Source: Solen grandis (taxonomy: Eukaryota > Mollusca > Bivalvia > Adapedonta > Solenidae). From it: DNA of 64,000 bases. The notes below the pieces were generated by a model that saw only the letters and a program-made list of their open reading frames with translations, searched no databases and was not told the DNA's origin. The position numbers were made by a program, and so were the translations under genes. This document shows, piece after piece, positions 23,536 through 35,699 of this stretch. The DNA lies in NCBI GenBank assembly GCA_021229015.1, contig CM037777.1, positions 66,123,946 to 66,187,945 on the forward strand, read 5' to 3'. The number at the start of each line of letters is the position of its first letter. Position 1 is the first letter of the stretch.

Positions 23536-23833
23536 AAATCTGATTGGGGAAATTACTGGACCTACCCATAGGCCCCCATTTTTGTAAGCAAACTGGCATA
23601 GGCCAAGGATACCAGTCCGATCATCCCCTTCAGCAGGTGAATCAGGCATTTCTAGTTCCTGAAAGGAAAGTTTAAATGGTAAGGATGGCATAATTTTTTG
23701 TCTGCGGCTGAAATGGACAGAGACTTTGTAGTGTCCTGAAGCAGAGTTGAAAACTGTATGTCCTGTTACAGAAGTAACACATTTTAGTTAAATAGAATAA
23801 GAATAGAGACACTTACCGTATCCTATAACTGGG

Positions 23834-23935
23834 ATAGGTAACACTTTGGAATGGTCTATGTAACAGTTGGTGACACTTTGTAATATAACGAAACAGGAGG
23901 GTAACACTTTGTATTGTGATGTAACGAAGGTGTTT
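23834..23935. repeat. Short degenerate tandem repeat
   Basis: Three units share ggtaacactttg/ggtgacactttg and a following tgtaacg/tataacga. Confidence 0.6.
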
Positions 23936-24545
23936 TTTTCTCTTCATAACAAAGGGTGAAGCTGTCCTTTAGGAGGTGAAATGAAGTGTACATTAAACAT
24001 GAACTGTCCTTAAGACATCACGCTCTAGGTAATAAAAAATTTTACATTACAATAAATCACTCCAAGTTTTGGGAACTCTAAGTTTTGAGACGTCCTTGTA
24101 TTTTATGAGAAAGTAATTATTTTTCTGGCCTCAAAATTTTGGAAAACATATAATCTGATCATTTGTTATGAGTATTTTACATGAGTCTAAGTTTCTTTCA
24201 TAACTGGCATTTACACAGTAATTCATTATTTTACCATTACACATTTGTTTGTGAGGCTTTTAAAGAGCTGGTGCATGAGAGAACAACTTTGCAGTTGTTT
24301 TCTTATCTTAAGGTGAAGTATTATTGGTTTGGTCAATTAATTTACCTGGGCTCAATGTTTATTTTTTCCCCACTCGCAAAAAATGCAAGTGCCCTTAATT
24401 TGAACTCGGCAAATTCCAGACATTACTTGCAAATTAATTTACTTCATGGGGAAGCTTGTATATTATCACGATCCAGGGCTCTCAATTCTCGGATTATTCT
24501 GTCCTGTATAAGGCACCATTTCCTTGCCAAAAAGTTGTTCCCCCA

Positions 24546-24561
24546 CCCCCCCCCCCCCCCC
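24546..24561. repeat. Poly-C run, 16 bases
   Basis: An uninterrupted C16 within a C-rich stretch starting at 24540. Length is likely to be polymorphic and error-prone. Confidence 0.85.
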
Positions 24562-24731
24562 ATTTTCAAGCAAAAATTCCCCCTACAAAATGAAAATGAA
24601 GAGCACATTAAATAGCAAAAATTGGTCAAGGATTGTAGATTGTTGTACTGTATACCATTTGTATTCATTTCAGTTTACCAAATTAAAGCTACTAAACAGG
24701 AAACTATTTTATAATAATATAATTATTGCAG

Positions 24732-24847
24732 TATGTGCAGCAACAGGAGAAAATGACACAATCGGAGTTACCATTCACACACAGGATGTGCGTGATTTAC
24801 ATATGATTCGTGAAAATCACGTACTGAAATTTTTACCTCGTATATGA
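24732..24847 (+). CDS. Possible terminal exon, unrecognised
   Basis: After an acceptor-like ttattgcag at 24723-24731 the frame reads CAATGENDTIGVTIHTQDVR, continues DLHMIRENHVLKFLPRI and stops at 24845. Composition is mixed and protein-like, unlike the AT-driven frames around it. The tract before the AG is poor in pyrimidines, and no partner exon was found upstream. It may be chance. Confidence 0.2.
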
Positions 24848-24861
24848 TGCACGCTACAGAA

Positions 24862-25470
24862 TATGTAAAGAAAAAATAAAAATCACCCAAAAACAAGAAG
24901 TAAACATTTAGTTTGGAACAAGTTTGATGCAAGAAAAGACAACAGATTGAACATTCCCATTATTTATTTACCAAGCAATACGATTTAGGTCTATGAATAG
25001 CAACGTCACCTATGTAATTAAACATAGAAATCTCCGCGGTGAATGAACCATTTGATGGTTCGGTGCAATCATGAACTATATTTATATTATTAGATTGCTC
25101 ACATGCATACAGACTGGTTGCATTAATCTCAACAAGTTTCTATCTTACGGTTGTTGTTTTTTTGTTGTTTTTAATAACATTAGAGCAGTCTATCACTTGA
25201 TAACAAAAAAGCATTGTCAAAAAGATGTCACAGAAGAAATTTGATGATTGGCTCGGCATTCATTATGCCGCCAAAAAAAAAAGACTACTGAAATTGCATT
25301 GTGGGTATATCTACACGGTAATATATTTATAATATCAGATAATGGGACAAACCATCAAAACGAACTTACACTAACAAGCCGAAAGACGCCGCGTAAAAAA
25401 TTGAGATGCCTTGCTTGGACGTCATCATATATTTAGGGTATTTCCAGGAATATTTGTACGGTGTGTCAGA
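24862..25470. other. Unassigned AT-rich stretch
   Basis: No convincing frame or repeat was recognised. Confidence 0.4.
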
Positions 25471-25489
25471 TAAGGTGACTAGGCTTGCC

Positions 25490-25608
25490 CTACGGCGTGA
25501 TGCTGCAGTGTGACAAGCACTGCATCTGTCTCAAGCAAACATAGTCTCCAAAATGACTTAATATACGTCGGCGGGACAGTGACCCAACAATCAATCAAAC
25601 TAACTAGC
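25490..25608 (+). mobile_element. SINE tail fragment
   Basis: Contains tagtctccaaaatgactta, gtcggcgggacagtgaccca and ends acaatcaatcaaac. This resembles the tail and (CAAT)n-like end of tRNA-derived SINEs in molluscs. The head with A and B boxes was not found. Confidence 0.45.
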
Positions 25609-26844
25609 ATTTGTTTTTTTTTGGAATTAGTTTCTATAAAAAAACAAAATGCTGCTCTATGTCATTAAAATTAAAGCATAGACGGGACAATCACTAAACG
25701 CTTAGTACTGTATCTAATACAAAATTTGGATTCATTGTGGATTATTTTGTGTAACAAACGCTACGTTCGGAATGAATCCCTCCCCTTTCCCCTTATTTTT
25801 AAAGCAGTGTTGGTCTGTTCATAGCTTTTTTTTTTTTTTGAATAATTTTCACGATGTTCATTATTAGCGGTTTACAAATGAATGCAATCATTAAGTACAT
25901 GTACTTTACAAATTTAACTATTATTTTATTTCAGCCAAACTTTTACCCATGTGAAGTAACGGTATTTCTTTCTATAATAACAGTGATCGTATATTTTGAA
26001 CAAGCGCTACGTTCGAATGCTTCGCAAGGGCCTTAGCCCTTAGGGTCAAGGTCGTTTGATGAAGGTCAGAGGTACCTGGCTTGAAGAGCTTATTAAGGTG
26101 CATGCCACCTGTTAAGTTTGAAGGCTGTGGTGGGAAATGGAATTTCCTTGTTATGGTCAAGGTTAAATTTGTGACAGACAGACGTCAGATCCATACCCAA
26201 AACACCTCACAAGCAAACATACAAATTTATGAATACAACACTTTCAACTGAATGGATTTGATGGATTGGTTAACCCAATTTATAAGATTTTCTTAATATG
26301 TATCAAATATATATCGGTTCTTGGAAAATTCACTAGGAATATTTGCTTTTGTTTGTTTACTCTTTGGTTTTTAGTAATACATACATATTTGAACCAATAT
26401 ACATAGGTTTCCACTTATGTGAAGATCTCCTCTTTTGGGCAGCCATCTTGAATGTCAAATTCAAGGATTTTTTAAATTATAATTTCATACAGGTAGCAGA
26501 AAGAAATTTCATTTCCTATTATTTCAATATTTTCTGCTTCAAAAATCAAATTGTATACACCATTAAACGAGCTCTTGAAATTCATTTATTTATATAACAA
26601 TAATTCCTATAATATGTAATTAGCACAAAAAAAGAAAATAAATGCAAAAGTAAAGAAAGAAAAAAAAGGTTATTAGGTTCCATCTTTCAAACAAAATAAT
26701 CAGTTTTAACTACTGGGTATAGGGCTTTTATCTTCATGTTCATTAAAATATCATTTTCATATTAAAAATGAAAATCAATTGCGTTCAAATTTGACATTAA
26801 CTTTCAGTATGATAGACTGAAAATAAAACGCAGTGGTAATTTAA
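25609..26844. other. Unassigned stretch with weak repeat traces
   Basis: Around 26036-26190 there is ggtcaaggtcgtttgatgaagg, then gacagacagacg, an order seen in worn tandem-carrying elements. A T-run lies at 25827-25840. No gene recognised. Confidence 0.35.
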
Positions 26845-27445
26845 CAAGAGGGCCATAATGGCCCTGGGTCGCTCACACTGAGAACCAGGTATTGTGGGAG
26901 GAATAGAAACTGCAAATATGATATTTGTTGAAATGGGGTTCTGCTGTGCAAGCCATAAAATCGAGTGAGTCACTTTAGGACATGAAGAATTTTCAAATTT
27001 GTACTGTATACTTATAGAAAATGGGCTTAGGCCCCACTGGCGGCCTTTTTTGTTTTGCATAGGATCAAAAATAATTTGAACATTCTTGAGTTGACTTAAG
27101 CTTGACTTAATAGCTGTCTTGACTAATTGGAGTTTACCATCGGCTTCAACAGTATTTCCAGTCATATAGCGACGTCCAGCTAAATTACAGGTGAAGGTAA
27201 GACCCCGATTGCATGGAGGCATTCGGGCAGAACCACCGACTACCACAAGCCAGGGGGCTTTTTGGCTAGGGCTTCCTCACATGAATATCCGTAATGACCC
27301 TGCCAGGATTCAAACCATCGCGGGGAGTGAGATGCTGAGTGAGTCGTTAAAGTCAGCGACTTTACCCTTCTCGGCCACAGGAAGCCCTGAACAATCTGGT
27401 AGAGAGTGACCTAAGGGAACATCTGTGCCAAAATTAACTTTAATT
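26845..27445 (+). mobile_element. 3'-truncated GAGCAC-family element carrying a SINE
   Basis: The 5' end caagagggccataatggccc with cgctcacactgag is followed by aaccaggtattgtgg, aatggggttctgctg and ccataaa, as in 41654 and 42335. The body runs to 27088, is interrupted by a SINE, and resumes as gaacaatctggtagagagtgacctaagggaacatctgtgcc. It stops near 27445 without the 3' hairpin. Confidence 0.7.
27089..27388 (-). mobile_element. tRNA-derived SINE with target site duplication
   Basis: On the minus strand there is an A-box-like tggccgagaaggg (plus 27365-27377) and a B box ggtttgaatcc (plus 27306-27316) with a long variable arm as in Leu/Ser-type tRNAs. The body follows with catgtgaggaagcc, tggtagtcggtggttctgcc and ggacgtcgctatatgactgg. 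The insert is flanked by gaacattcttg (27078-27088) and gaacaatctgg (27389-27399), an imperfect ~11-bp duplication as left by LINE-type insertion. The flanks rejoin to the sister sequence ttgaacaatattggtaaagag found near 43691. Confidence 0.85.
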
Positions 27446-27920
27446 ATTTATAAACACGCTAGGTTACTCGTTGTAGTTACATTATTCTTTATCTATGTTT
27501 TATACCAATTAACATATATTTTAAATCAGCATGCATGCACATTTAACACAGGGGAATTCCATGAGCATTAACAGAATGCAGTGGATTTCAGCAAAAAAAC
27601 TAAAAAAAAATAGAGCTATCACTGAAGGTGATTAATACCACGCCAAATACTTTTAATGCAGGAGGAAGGCAGCTTAGGCAGAGCATTAGATATGAACCTG
27701 TATACATAGTATATTGGTTGTGATATTAATAAGTAAAGTTTTTATTTAAACGTTTGATTAGAGAAGACGTCAATAATGGGTTGTTTGTCCACAGTAGTTT
27801 AAAATATAAAGGTATCAGTTCTTGGACACTGCACTTATCCTAGCGCCATCCTTTTTTACATTTTAGTTTAAGTAAATACAGTATAATATTCGGAGTTTTG
27901 TTCAGGACAAGAAAAACATG
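27446..27920. other. Unassigned AT-rich stretch
   Basis: No recognised gene or complete repeat before the tandem array that follows. Confidence 0.4.
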
Positions 27921-28887
27921 GAAAAGTAACAAAGGGAAATAAACTGGAATTACTCTAGATAGAGGTTATGGTTCTTGTGCACATGACTTCCTCATATTGT
28001 GGTTGAACATTAGTATGAAATTGTTTTGATCCTAACGTGTGTTACAAGTTTTATCTGGGACCTCGGAAAATGTAACTAAGGGCAATAACTCTGTAATTCT
28101 ATAGATAGGTTATGGTCATGTGCAATGCACTTCTCATCTTGTGGTTGACCATTGTATGAAATTGTTTGAAATCAACTGTGTTTACAAGTTATACTCTGGA
28201 CAAGGAAAAGGTAACAAAGGGCAATAAATCTGTAATTCCTATAGATAGAGTTATGGTTCTTGGGCACTGCCTTCCTCTCTGTTGCTTGACTATTGTATGA
28301 AAATTGTTTTGAAATCCAACAGGATGTTTAAAGTTATATCGGACAGGAAAAAATACATAAGGGCGATAACTCTGTAATTACTCTAGATAGAGTTATGGTT
28401 CTTGTGCACTGACTTCCTTCTTTGTGCTTGACCAGTCTTTGTATGAAATTGTTTGAAATCCAATCAGTACTTTACATGTTATACTCCGGACAAGGTAAAA
28501 AATACTAAGGGCAATAACTCTGTAATTACTCTAGATAGAGTATGGTTCTTGTGCACTGCACTTCCTTCATATTGTGGTTGACCATTGTATGAAATTGTTT
28601 TGAATTCAAAATTGTACTTTTCATGTTAAATGTTTCCGGAAAAGGGAAAAAATTTAACAAAGGGCAATAACCCCATTTAAGTCAAGTTGAGTTATGGTTC
28701 TTGTGCACTGCACTTCCTATCTCCATGTGCTTGATCATTGCTTTGAGTTGTTTTAAATTTCCCAATTTGTGGTTTTCTTGTTATCCCTCGGACTAAAAAA
28801 AGGGCAACGGCCCGCTGGACCGGTCCGACCGCCCGACCGCCGGGTGACCTTATTATACCCCCCCAAACTTTTTTTTCGGGGGTATAA
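27921..28887 (+). mobile_element. ~145-bp tandem array with hairpin end
   Basis: About six units are marked by gttatggttcttgtgcac (near 27967, 28108, 28253, 28396, 28541 and 28693), each with aagggcaataactctgtaat and accattgtatgaaattgttt. It ends in a gaccg-rich tract (28820-28845) and a stem ttatacccccc...cgggggtataa (28853-28887). The order array, GAC-type tract, hairpin repeats the layout of the other families. The 5' boundary is uncertain. Confidence 0.65.
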
Positions 28888-29102
28888 AAAAAAAAAAAAT
28901 ATTTCATTAAATGTATATACAGTAAGATAATGGAGGAATGTATATTTACAACTGAAAAAATCAAGTTAGATAACTACTTCGGAACCTCAAAGAGCATTCA
29001 AAATACTTTTGTGTTTTAAAAATTTGTGACAGATTATAAACTTGAAGGGGGAATTTTTGACGGGAAATGGTACTTTGTGGTGAATGGGAGGTTTTGGATC
29101 GT

Positions 29103-29162
29103 GTGGTTTGATAGCTCAGTGGTAAGGTGCTTGGACACTGGATTCAAATCACAGGGGGCCAA
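29103..29162 (+). mobile_element. tRNA-like SINE head fragment
   Basis: gatagctcagtggtaagg (A-box-like) is followed by ggattcaaatc (B-box-like). The spacing is shorter than in a real tRNA and no anticodon arm closes, so this is a degenerate tRNA-derived head. Confidence 0.5.
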
Positions 29163-30389
29163 AATTTTTTTTTAACCCCCTGTTTCACCAAAAATTATTT
29201 TGCTTAAATACGTGTTTCAGAAATATAGTAAACTAAGTCATGCGCGATTCCAGAGGGGTGTACCCCCCCCCCCCCCCAAAAATTTTTGAATATTATGCAT
29301 AAAAATACATAATTTAAAGGGTGGACCCCCCCCACTATGTCCTTTTGATTTTCAGAGTTTGCATATGAAAATTTTTGAGGGTTTGTTTTTAGAGTGCGTG
29401 TCAGTGAGTGGGACGCCCACAATGTCAGTGTTTGTTGGTTACAACAAAATTTAACAAACAAATTACAACAATGGAAGACTGGCACAATAAAATGCCCATT
29501 TCAAGAATGATATTTTAATTTTACACTACTTCCCTGTCGATAAACAAAACCCAACATTACTTTCGTGTTTCGCCGGTGTGTAAAACTTCGACCAAAAGGT
29601 AAAGGGAAAATGATAAAAAAAAAGAAGAGTAGTCAAGGGGACGATCCCGGGAAAAGTCGTATAGTGACAGATTTTTTTTTTGTGCTGAAAAGGGTTTCTT
29701 ATATCAAACCAATTTAAATTATGAAAATGTGGAGAAAAAACGGCACCATTTTAAAACGGTTTATTTCGGAATGAGGTATGCCGCATTTGAACCATTTACA
29801 GGAATTTCTGAGTGTATGTTCCATGCTTTTTTACAGTTACCGGGGATATAGACTTAACTATTTTGAGTTTACCCGGGGTATAGTTTTTTTTAAACGATCC
29901 AACATGTAAGAGTAATATAAATATTTAAATCAATGCCTTTATATGCAACTGCTTCCCCATTTTTTTAAAAATTTACTTTACCGTAAAAAGCAATTAAAAC
30001 ACACAAATGTTGTTATATGGGTTTTCAAGTTTTCGGGGTACATACGAGATCGATCCATATTGAAAATCAAATATAATTGAAATTTTCATTTAATTAGAAT
30101 AAAGGGGTGCCCAAAAACAAATTTTTTCACTCCCTGTGCACATTTGGGAATCTTTAAATTCTATCTCGATCAAAACAGAGCAGCGTTTTATTTCACTGGG
30201 AGGTCAAAGGTGATTACATAAAAATTTTTTTTTATAAGTAACATTTAATCCTGAAAATTTTGCCCAAAAAATGTTAACTCATTTAATTTTTTCTGACCCT
30301 TCAAGAGGTACATGTACTGATGTTCATCTGCGAATTGTGATACCTTAAATTCATCACCATTATCATAATACCCTTTATCAAATTTTTTT
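29163..30389. other. AT-rich stretch with homopolymers
   Basis: Includes poly-C runs (29263-29277 and about 29326-29333) and T/A runs. No gene recognised. Homopolymer-rich sequence such as this is a place to suspect sequencing error. Confidence 0.4.
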
Positions 30390-30415
30390 GGGCTTTCTGC
30401 CACAGCAGAAAGTCC
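30390..30415. repeat. gactttctgcc-type terminal hairpin
   Basis: gggctttctgc-cacagcagaaagtcc forms a stem at the left edge of the following array. The same hairpin is at 48088-48114. Both are followed by ttggtttgttatg-type sequence. Confidence 0.75.
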
Positions 30416-32300
30416 TATTTGGTTTGTTATGTTTTTACTTATTATGCTTTTTTTTCTTCCTTTTGATATTCAAATTAAAACCCGGTTCGATGAAGCCAGC
30501 AGCATGAAATTTTATCAGTAGACACAGTGACTTTTTGGGCCCCTTTTTTATGCAGTGATTTTTTATTAAAAGGGTTTAAAAAAAAAAAAACAACAAAAAG
30601 TGTATGTGGTCTACAGCCATTATTTTTGAACCGATTTTCATCAAAATTTCACAGAAATGGGTATGTTACATTCTAGTTGTACATCCCCGTTTCCCTTTTT
30701 TCCAAATTCGAAAGGGCGAATGTGTTATGGGAAATCCAAAATTGACATCAAATTTCAAAAAACCTTTTATAATCGCTTCGGATGAGTTTGAAAACTGATT
30801 TTTTTTTTTTCTTCTTGAAGTTTAACGTCATTTGATGCAAAATGATTCATATGGTGAAATAATAATTTACGTGTTAAATTTCTATATGTTTTTAAACGGT
30901 CCGAGCACCTTGAAAATTTAATAGCATTGCTTCAGATACTGAATTTTGCATTTCATTGATTTTAATTTGCCCGTGACGGTTCGACATCAAACTTGACATC
31001 GTCTTAAAATATTTTTTTACGCGGGGGGGGACTACAACCCCTATCCTGGACCGATTTTCATCAAAAATTTCACGAATGTGTATGTTACAATTAGTTGTGC
31101 ATCCCTGGGTGCCCTTTTACCAATTTTGAAAAAAGGGAAAGGTTTTATGGCAATCCAAGATTCGAATCATTTACGTAAAATTTCAAATTTTGTATAAATC
31201 AAATTCTAGATGAATTAGAAAGCTGATATTTGGAAAAGGGTTGTAAGGTCTCAAAGTGTGTTTTACATTCTGTGAAGGAAAACGTCAGATGAAGTCATAA
31301 GGTGAAAAAGAATTTCTGATATTTAGCGTTACTTTATTGTTGTCAAGTTCCCGGACCATGGAATTTAATGACATGTAAAAACAAAAAATTTGTTCATTCA
31401 AAAGCAATAAATAATCTTTTCCGTCATATAACGTCAGATTTGACGCCCGAACAAAAAATTTTGTACAGGGGCTACAGGCTCATTTTGGAAACGATTTTCT
31501 TCAAAATTTCACAGAATGTTTGTATTACACTCTAGTTGTGCTTCCCAGTGTCCATTTCTCCAATTTGAAAAGGAAAAATTTTTTTATGGCGAACCCAAAG
31601 GGATTCGAATTATTGACGTCAAATTTTAATACTTAAAAAAATCGCTTCAAGTGAGTTAGAAAGCGTTTTAAAAAGGGAATATAAGTCTCCAGTCTGTTTT
31701 TACATTCTGAAAGATTAACTTCTTTGATTCATAAATGTCATTAGTTGAAAAAAAATCTAATTTCTATGTGTTAACTCCTATATGTTGTGAACTGTCCGGA
31801 CCAGGGAAAATTTTATACCTTAGGCTTCAGATACTGAGTTTTGCATTTCAATGATTTTCATATACCTATTTTGGGCATAAAACATAAAACTTGTCATCAA
31901 CTAAAACTTTTGGGATGCGCTATTTTTTCAAAACCCAAATTTTCTTAAAAATTTCACAGAATGTGTTGTTACATTCTATTTGGGTGCATCCTTGGGTGCG
32001 TTTTTCCTAATTCAAAAAAGCAATGGTTCTATGGAAAAAACCCAAAGGGTTCGAACCTGGACGTCAAATTTCAGATCGTTGCCCAAAAAGCTATAATGGT
32101 TAAAATTTTGGGGAAAGAAATAATATTTACTGAAGGTGCCCCAATGACCTTTTTGAGGAATGTCATCTTTTTCCAGAAATTGAAAAGGGGCCCAAAGTTA
32201 TATTAATTTTTTTTCTTTTTTTCTATTTTTTTTCTTTTTTTGGGAGTTCAACTAAAACAGGTTGTGGATGAGCCAGCAGCATGAATTTTCACAGTATGCA
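30416..32300 (+). repeat. Tandem array of the ~445-bp unit, about 4 copies
   Basis: Marked by gattttcatcaaaatttcac and variants (near 30635, 31055, 31494 and 31944), with gtatgttacattctagttgtgcatcc, atccaagattcgaat and attgacgtcaaattt. It is the reverse complement of the 8740-10350 array. Copies are diverged and carry G- and T-run irregularities. Confidence 0.8.
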
Positions 32301-33480
32301 CAGTGACTTATAGGGTTTTTGGATCCAGAAATTTTTTTTTCTTATGTGAGTCAGGGTTGAGAAAGCTACAAAATTTTTGTCGTGCTAAACTTTCAACTAA
32401 ACGGTTTTGGTCAGGATAGTATAATTGATATGAATATTTTTGCCGATTTTTTTCTTTTCTTGTTTAAACCAGTCTTTATCTCGATGCCGTTACAGACAGG
32501 GGGAAAAAAATTTGAAGCAAGAGAATGTTGGAAATCTAAAGACTTTTTTAACGGTTACCTAGCTATTGAAATTGGACATCACATAAGGAAGTTAAATGAA
32601 AATTGAGCATAATTAAAACCGTTCTTTCAAGCTCCCTTTTGCAGTTGATCCCTCCTTTGATTGCTTTTTTTCTAAAAAAAATATTAATTTTTGAAAATAC
32701 TTTATGAAACATTATTTATAGCTTGATGCAATGCTGTTGTTGTTTGCAGATAATGATGGATCATTAATTACCAAGTTATTGTTTGAAAAGTAGTAAAATG
32801 CAAATTTAAAATCTTTTTTTGTCGTTCCTTGCGTTTAACCAAAACTATATTCAAAAGCCGTTTCACTAGGCTGAATTATAAATTAGGTGAAAGTTGGAAA
32901 TTAGAAGACCTTTCTAAATGTACTAGTTTCTGAAATAGGATATCATATGAAAAAATAAATTCTTAAACACTTTTTCCTAATGTTCTGCAGTTATTTCCAC
33001 ATATTGTTCAAATTTTTTTTCTTTTACAATTTAAATGTATTATTTGCTGTGTAATGATTTTTTTGCTCTTTGCTCCTTTTAAATTTAGCAAAAAAAAATC
33101 AATGAAAATAAAAATATAAAAACTTAGTAGAAAAGGAACCTTGTATATTTTTTTGCATGAAAGAGGAATAGTAATTCTTCAAACCCATGTGGGGGCAAAG
33201 TTTAAAAATTATTGTAATTTTAAAGTGGTTCTTGGAGAGTCGCTTCATGAAAAAGATAATAAAAAAAAGTATGTAGTTCCCTTGAATGCAAAAACTTTCA
33301 TTTTTATATTACATTCATTTGACGTCCAGATTTATCTTACAGCGTCAAATTCAGGACGGTTATCTTCAAATTTTTTTTTACAGATGATTGTCAGGATAAG
33401 TAAAAGAAACTGATCAGGTTTGATAGGGTTTTGCAGAGAAAAAAAGCACTATCGTTTGTTCAGAACCAAAAGAAATTAGT
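32301..33480 (+). repeat. ~370-bp-unit array, reverse of 10351-13400
   Basis: tgttggaaatctaaagac, gaaattggacatcacat, gttggaaattagaagaccttt and gaaataggatatcatatg are reverse matches to the units at 10965, 12398, 12768 and 13179. The right edge cgtttgttcagaaccaaaag..attag (33453-33479) matches the hairpin edge at 10351-10379 in reverse. Confidence 0.6.
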
Positions 33481-33589
33481 TTGTTTCTTTATTTTTTATT
33501 GAAAGTATTTTGCACAAAATTAAGGATTTTGTACAAAATAAACTTGACCTTATTGAGAAAAACATGTGGGGATAAAAAATTATTTAAAT

Positions 33590-33705
33590 CTGTCCTCCTA
33601 TTTTGTTGTGAAGTCCCAGGACCATGAAAATTAAATAGATAGGCTTCAGATTTTTGAGTTTTGCATTTCAATGTTTTTCATATACCTATACCTAAATTTC
33701 ATGCC
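33590..33705 (+). repeat. ~445-bp unit fragment
   Basis: ttgttgtgaagtcccaggaccatgaaaatt...ggcttcag...gagttttgcatttcaatg...ttttcatatacct matches the end of the unit at 31780-31865. Confidence 0.7.
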
Positions 33706-33904
33706 ACCCACCCACCTGCCTATCGACACCCCAACCTAGTAGCTCTAGAGGAATACTTCCTAGTGAGCTAAAAAAAAATATGTCTCTTTACCAAACATAG
33801 GGGGGGGACATAATTTTAAACCATCAGGAATTGATGGCCCAAATGCCTCAATTGGCACTGAAACCCAAAAATAAAAATTGGAAAAAAAAGAAAAAAAAAT
33901 TTAA

Positions 33905-35201
33905 AAAGAGGGCCATGATGGCCCTAAAACGCTCACCTTTAGCATAAATAGGTTGACCCAAGGAAAAATCTGTACCAATTTTTTTAAAAACGGGGCCCGT
34001 GTTTTGAAAAAGATGATTTTTTAAAAATTTTCATTTTTTTTTCTTTTTGTTGCCATGGCAACCAGAGTTCTACATGGATCACTTTATTTTAGCAACTTTT
34101 GTGAAGGTTGACCAAGATCATCCTGCCAAGTTTAATCAAATTCTGTCAGTGGTTTCAGAGGAGATGTTGTTTAAAGGTTTCTCTATAACATATAAGGCAA
34201 TAAGCCCCGCCCCTGGCAGTTATGTTTTTTTACGGATCAGAATAATTTAGCAACTTGGTAGAGGTTGACCCAAGGAACATCTGTACCATTTATTTTAAAA
34301 TCTGGCAGTAGTTTTGAAGAAGGTGATTTTTAAAGTTTCATTTTTTTTTCTTTTTGTTGCCATGGCAACCAGAGTTCTACATGGATCAAGTTTATTTTAG
34401 CAACTTTTGTAGAGCCTCACCAAGGAACATTCCTGCAAGTTTCATTAATTCTGTCAAGCGGTTTCAGAGGAGATGTTGTTTAAAGGTTTCTCTAATACAT
34501 ATAGGCAAATAGCCCGTCCCTGGCGGCCATGTTTTTTACGGATCGGATAATTTTAGCAACTTTGGTAGAGGTTGACCAAGGAACATCTGTACCATATTTT
34601 TTTTTCAAATCTGGCCAGTAGTTTTGAAGAAGATGATTTTTAAAGTTTTCATTTTTTTTTTCTCTTTGTTGCCATGGCAACCAGAGTTCTACATGGATCA
34701 AACTTTATTTTAGCACTTTGTGAAGGTTGACACAAGATCATCCCGGCCAAGTTAATCAAATTCTGTCCAGTGGTTTCAGAGGAGATTTTGGGTTTAAAGG
34801 TTTCTCTATATACATATAAGGCAAATAAGCCCCGCCCCTGGTGGCCAAGTTTTTTTAACGGATCGGAAAAATTTTAACAACTTTGATAGAGGATGACTCA
34901 AGGACATCTGTACCAAATTTTTTTGAAATCTGGCCAGAGTTTGAAGGAGATGATTTTTAAAGTTTTCAAATTATTTTTCTTTTTGTAGCCATGGCAACCA
35001 GAGTTCTTCATGGATCAACTTTATTTTAGCAATTTTTGTAGAGCCTCCCCCAAAGGGAACATTCCTGCCAAGTTTCATTAAATTCTTTTCCAGCGGTTTC
35101 AGAGGAGATGACGTTTTAAGCAAATTGTTGACGACGGACGACGCCGGACGCCGGGCGATCACAAAAGCTCACCTTGAGCACTTTGTGCTCAGGTGAGCTA
35201 A
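33905..35201 (+). mobile_element. GAGCAC-family element, ~310-bp tandem core, 1.3 kb
   Basis: The 5' end gagggccatgatggccct with cgctcacc is at 33905. The 3' end agctcaccttgagcactttgtgctcaggtgagctaa closes at 35201. Core units of ~310 bp are marked by gttgccatggcaacc (34049, 34356 and 34668; a variant at 34985). Each carries tggatcaactttattttagc, ggtttcagaggagatgttg and taagccccgcccctgg. A gacgacggacgacgccgg tract precedes the hairpin. No coding frame. Confidence 0.85.
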
Positions 35202-35228
35202 AAACTGTAACAATGTTTACTTCCTTAC

Positions 35229-35459
35229 GGTGGTTCTACTGGATAGATCCTGTTTTGACAATTCCATTGACTGACAGATTATGTGGGTCCCTGATGTTGT
35301 CAAGATTTCTATATCTACCACTGGTTCCTCTCTCGCACAGTTGACATCAGGTTCACCCTCCCCATGTTTTGTTGTGACAAATTCCTCCCCTGCTTCCATA
35401 GCAGGAGGTGAGGACAGATGCACATGTGTTCTGTACATGGTGATCTGTGTGACTAGCAT
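35229..35459 (-). CDS. Possible exon, unrecognised protein
   Basis: The minus-strand frame reads from about 35459 (MLVTQITMYRTHVHL...) through PPAMEAGEEFVTTKHGEGEP and EEPVVDIEILTTSG to ...SSRTT at 35229. There it meets a strong donor-like gtaagg (35228-35223). Composition is acidic and disordered-like, and not repeat-derived. No good acceptor or partner exon was found, and the opposite strand is also open over this stretch. I do not recognise the protein. Confidence 0.25.
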
Positions 35460-35699
35460 TGTTTTTGTACCTCAGTAATGGAGATGTCTCATGATCAGAC
35501 TGATGTCAGTGTGGGTTATCTACCTCACTCTGAAGGACTTGGCACAAATTTCCACTATTATTGATCTGCAGCAAGGTTCAGTTAAACATCCTACATCCAG
35601 TCATTCTCTGAAAAGAAAAATTCTAATATATAACCACAGGAGGACATTTTTTTTCAAATTTAAACCTAATTACCAAAAGTCAATCATCGTCTGACCTGA

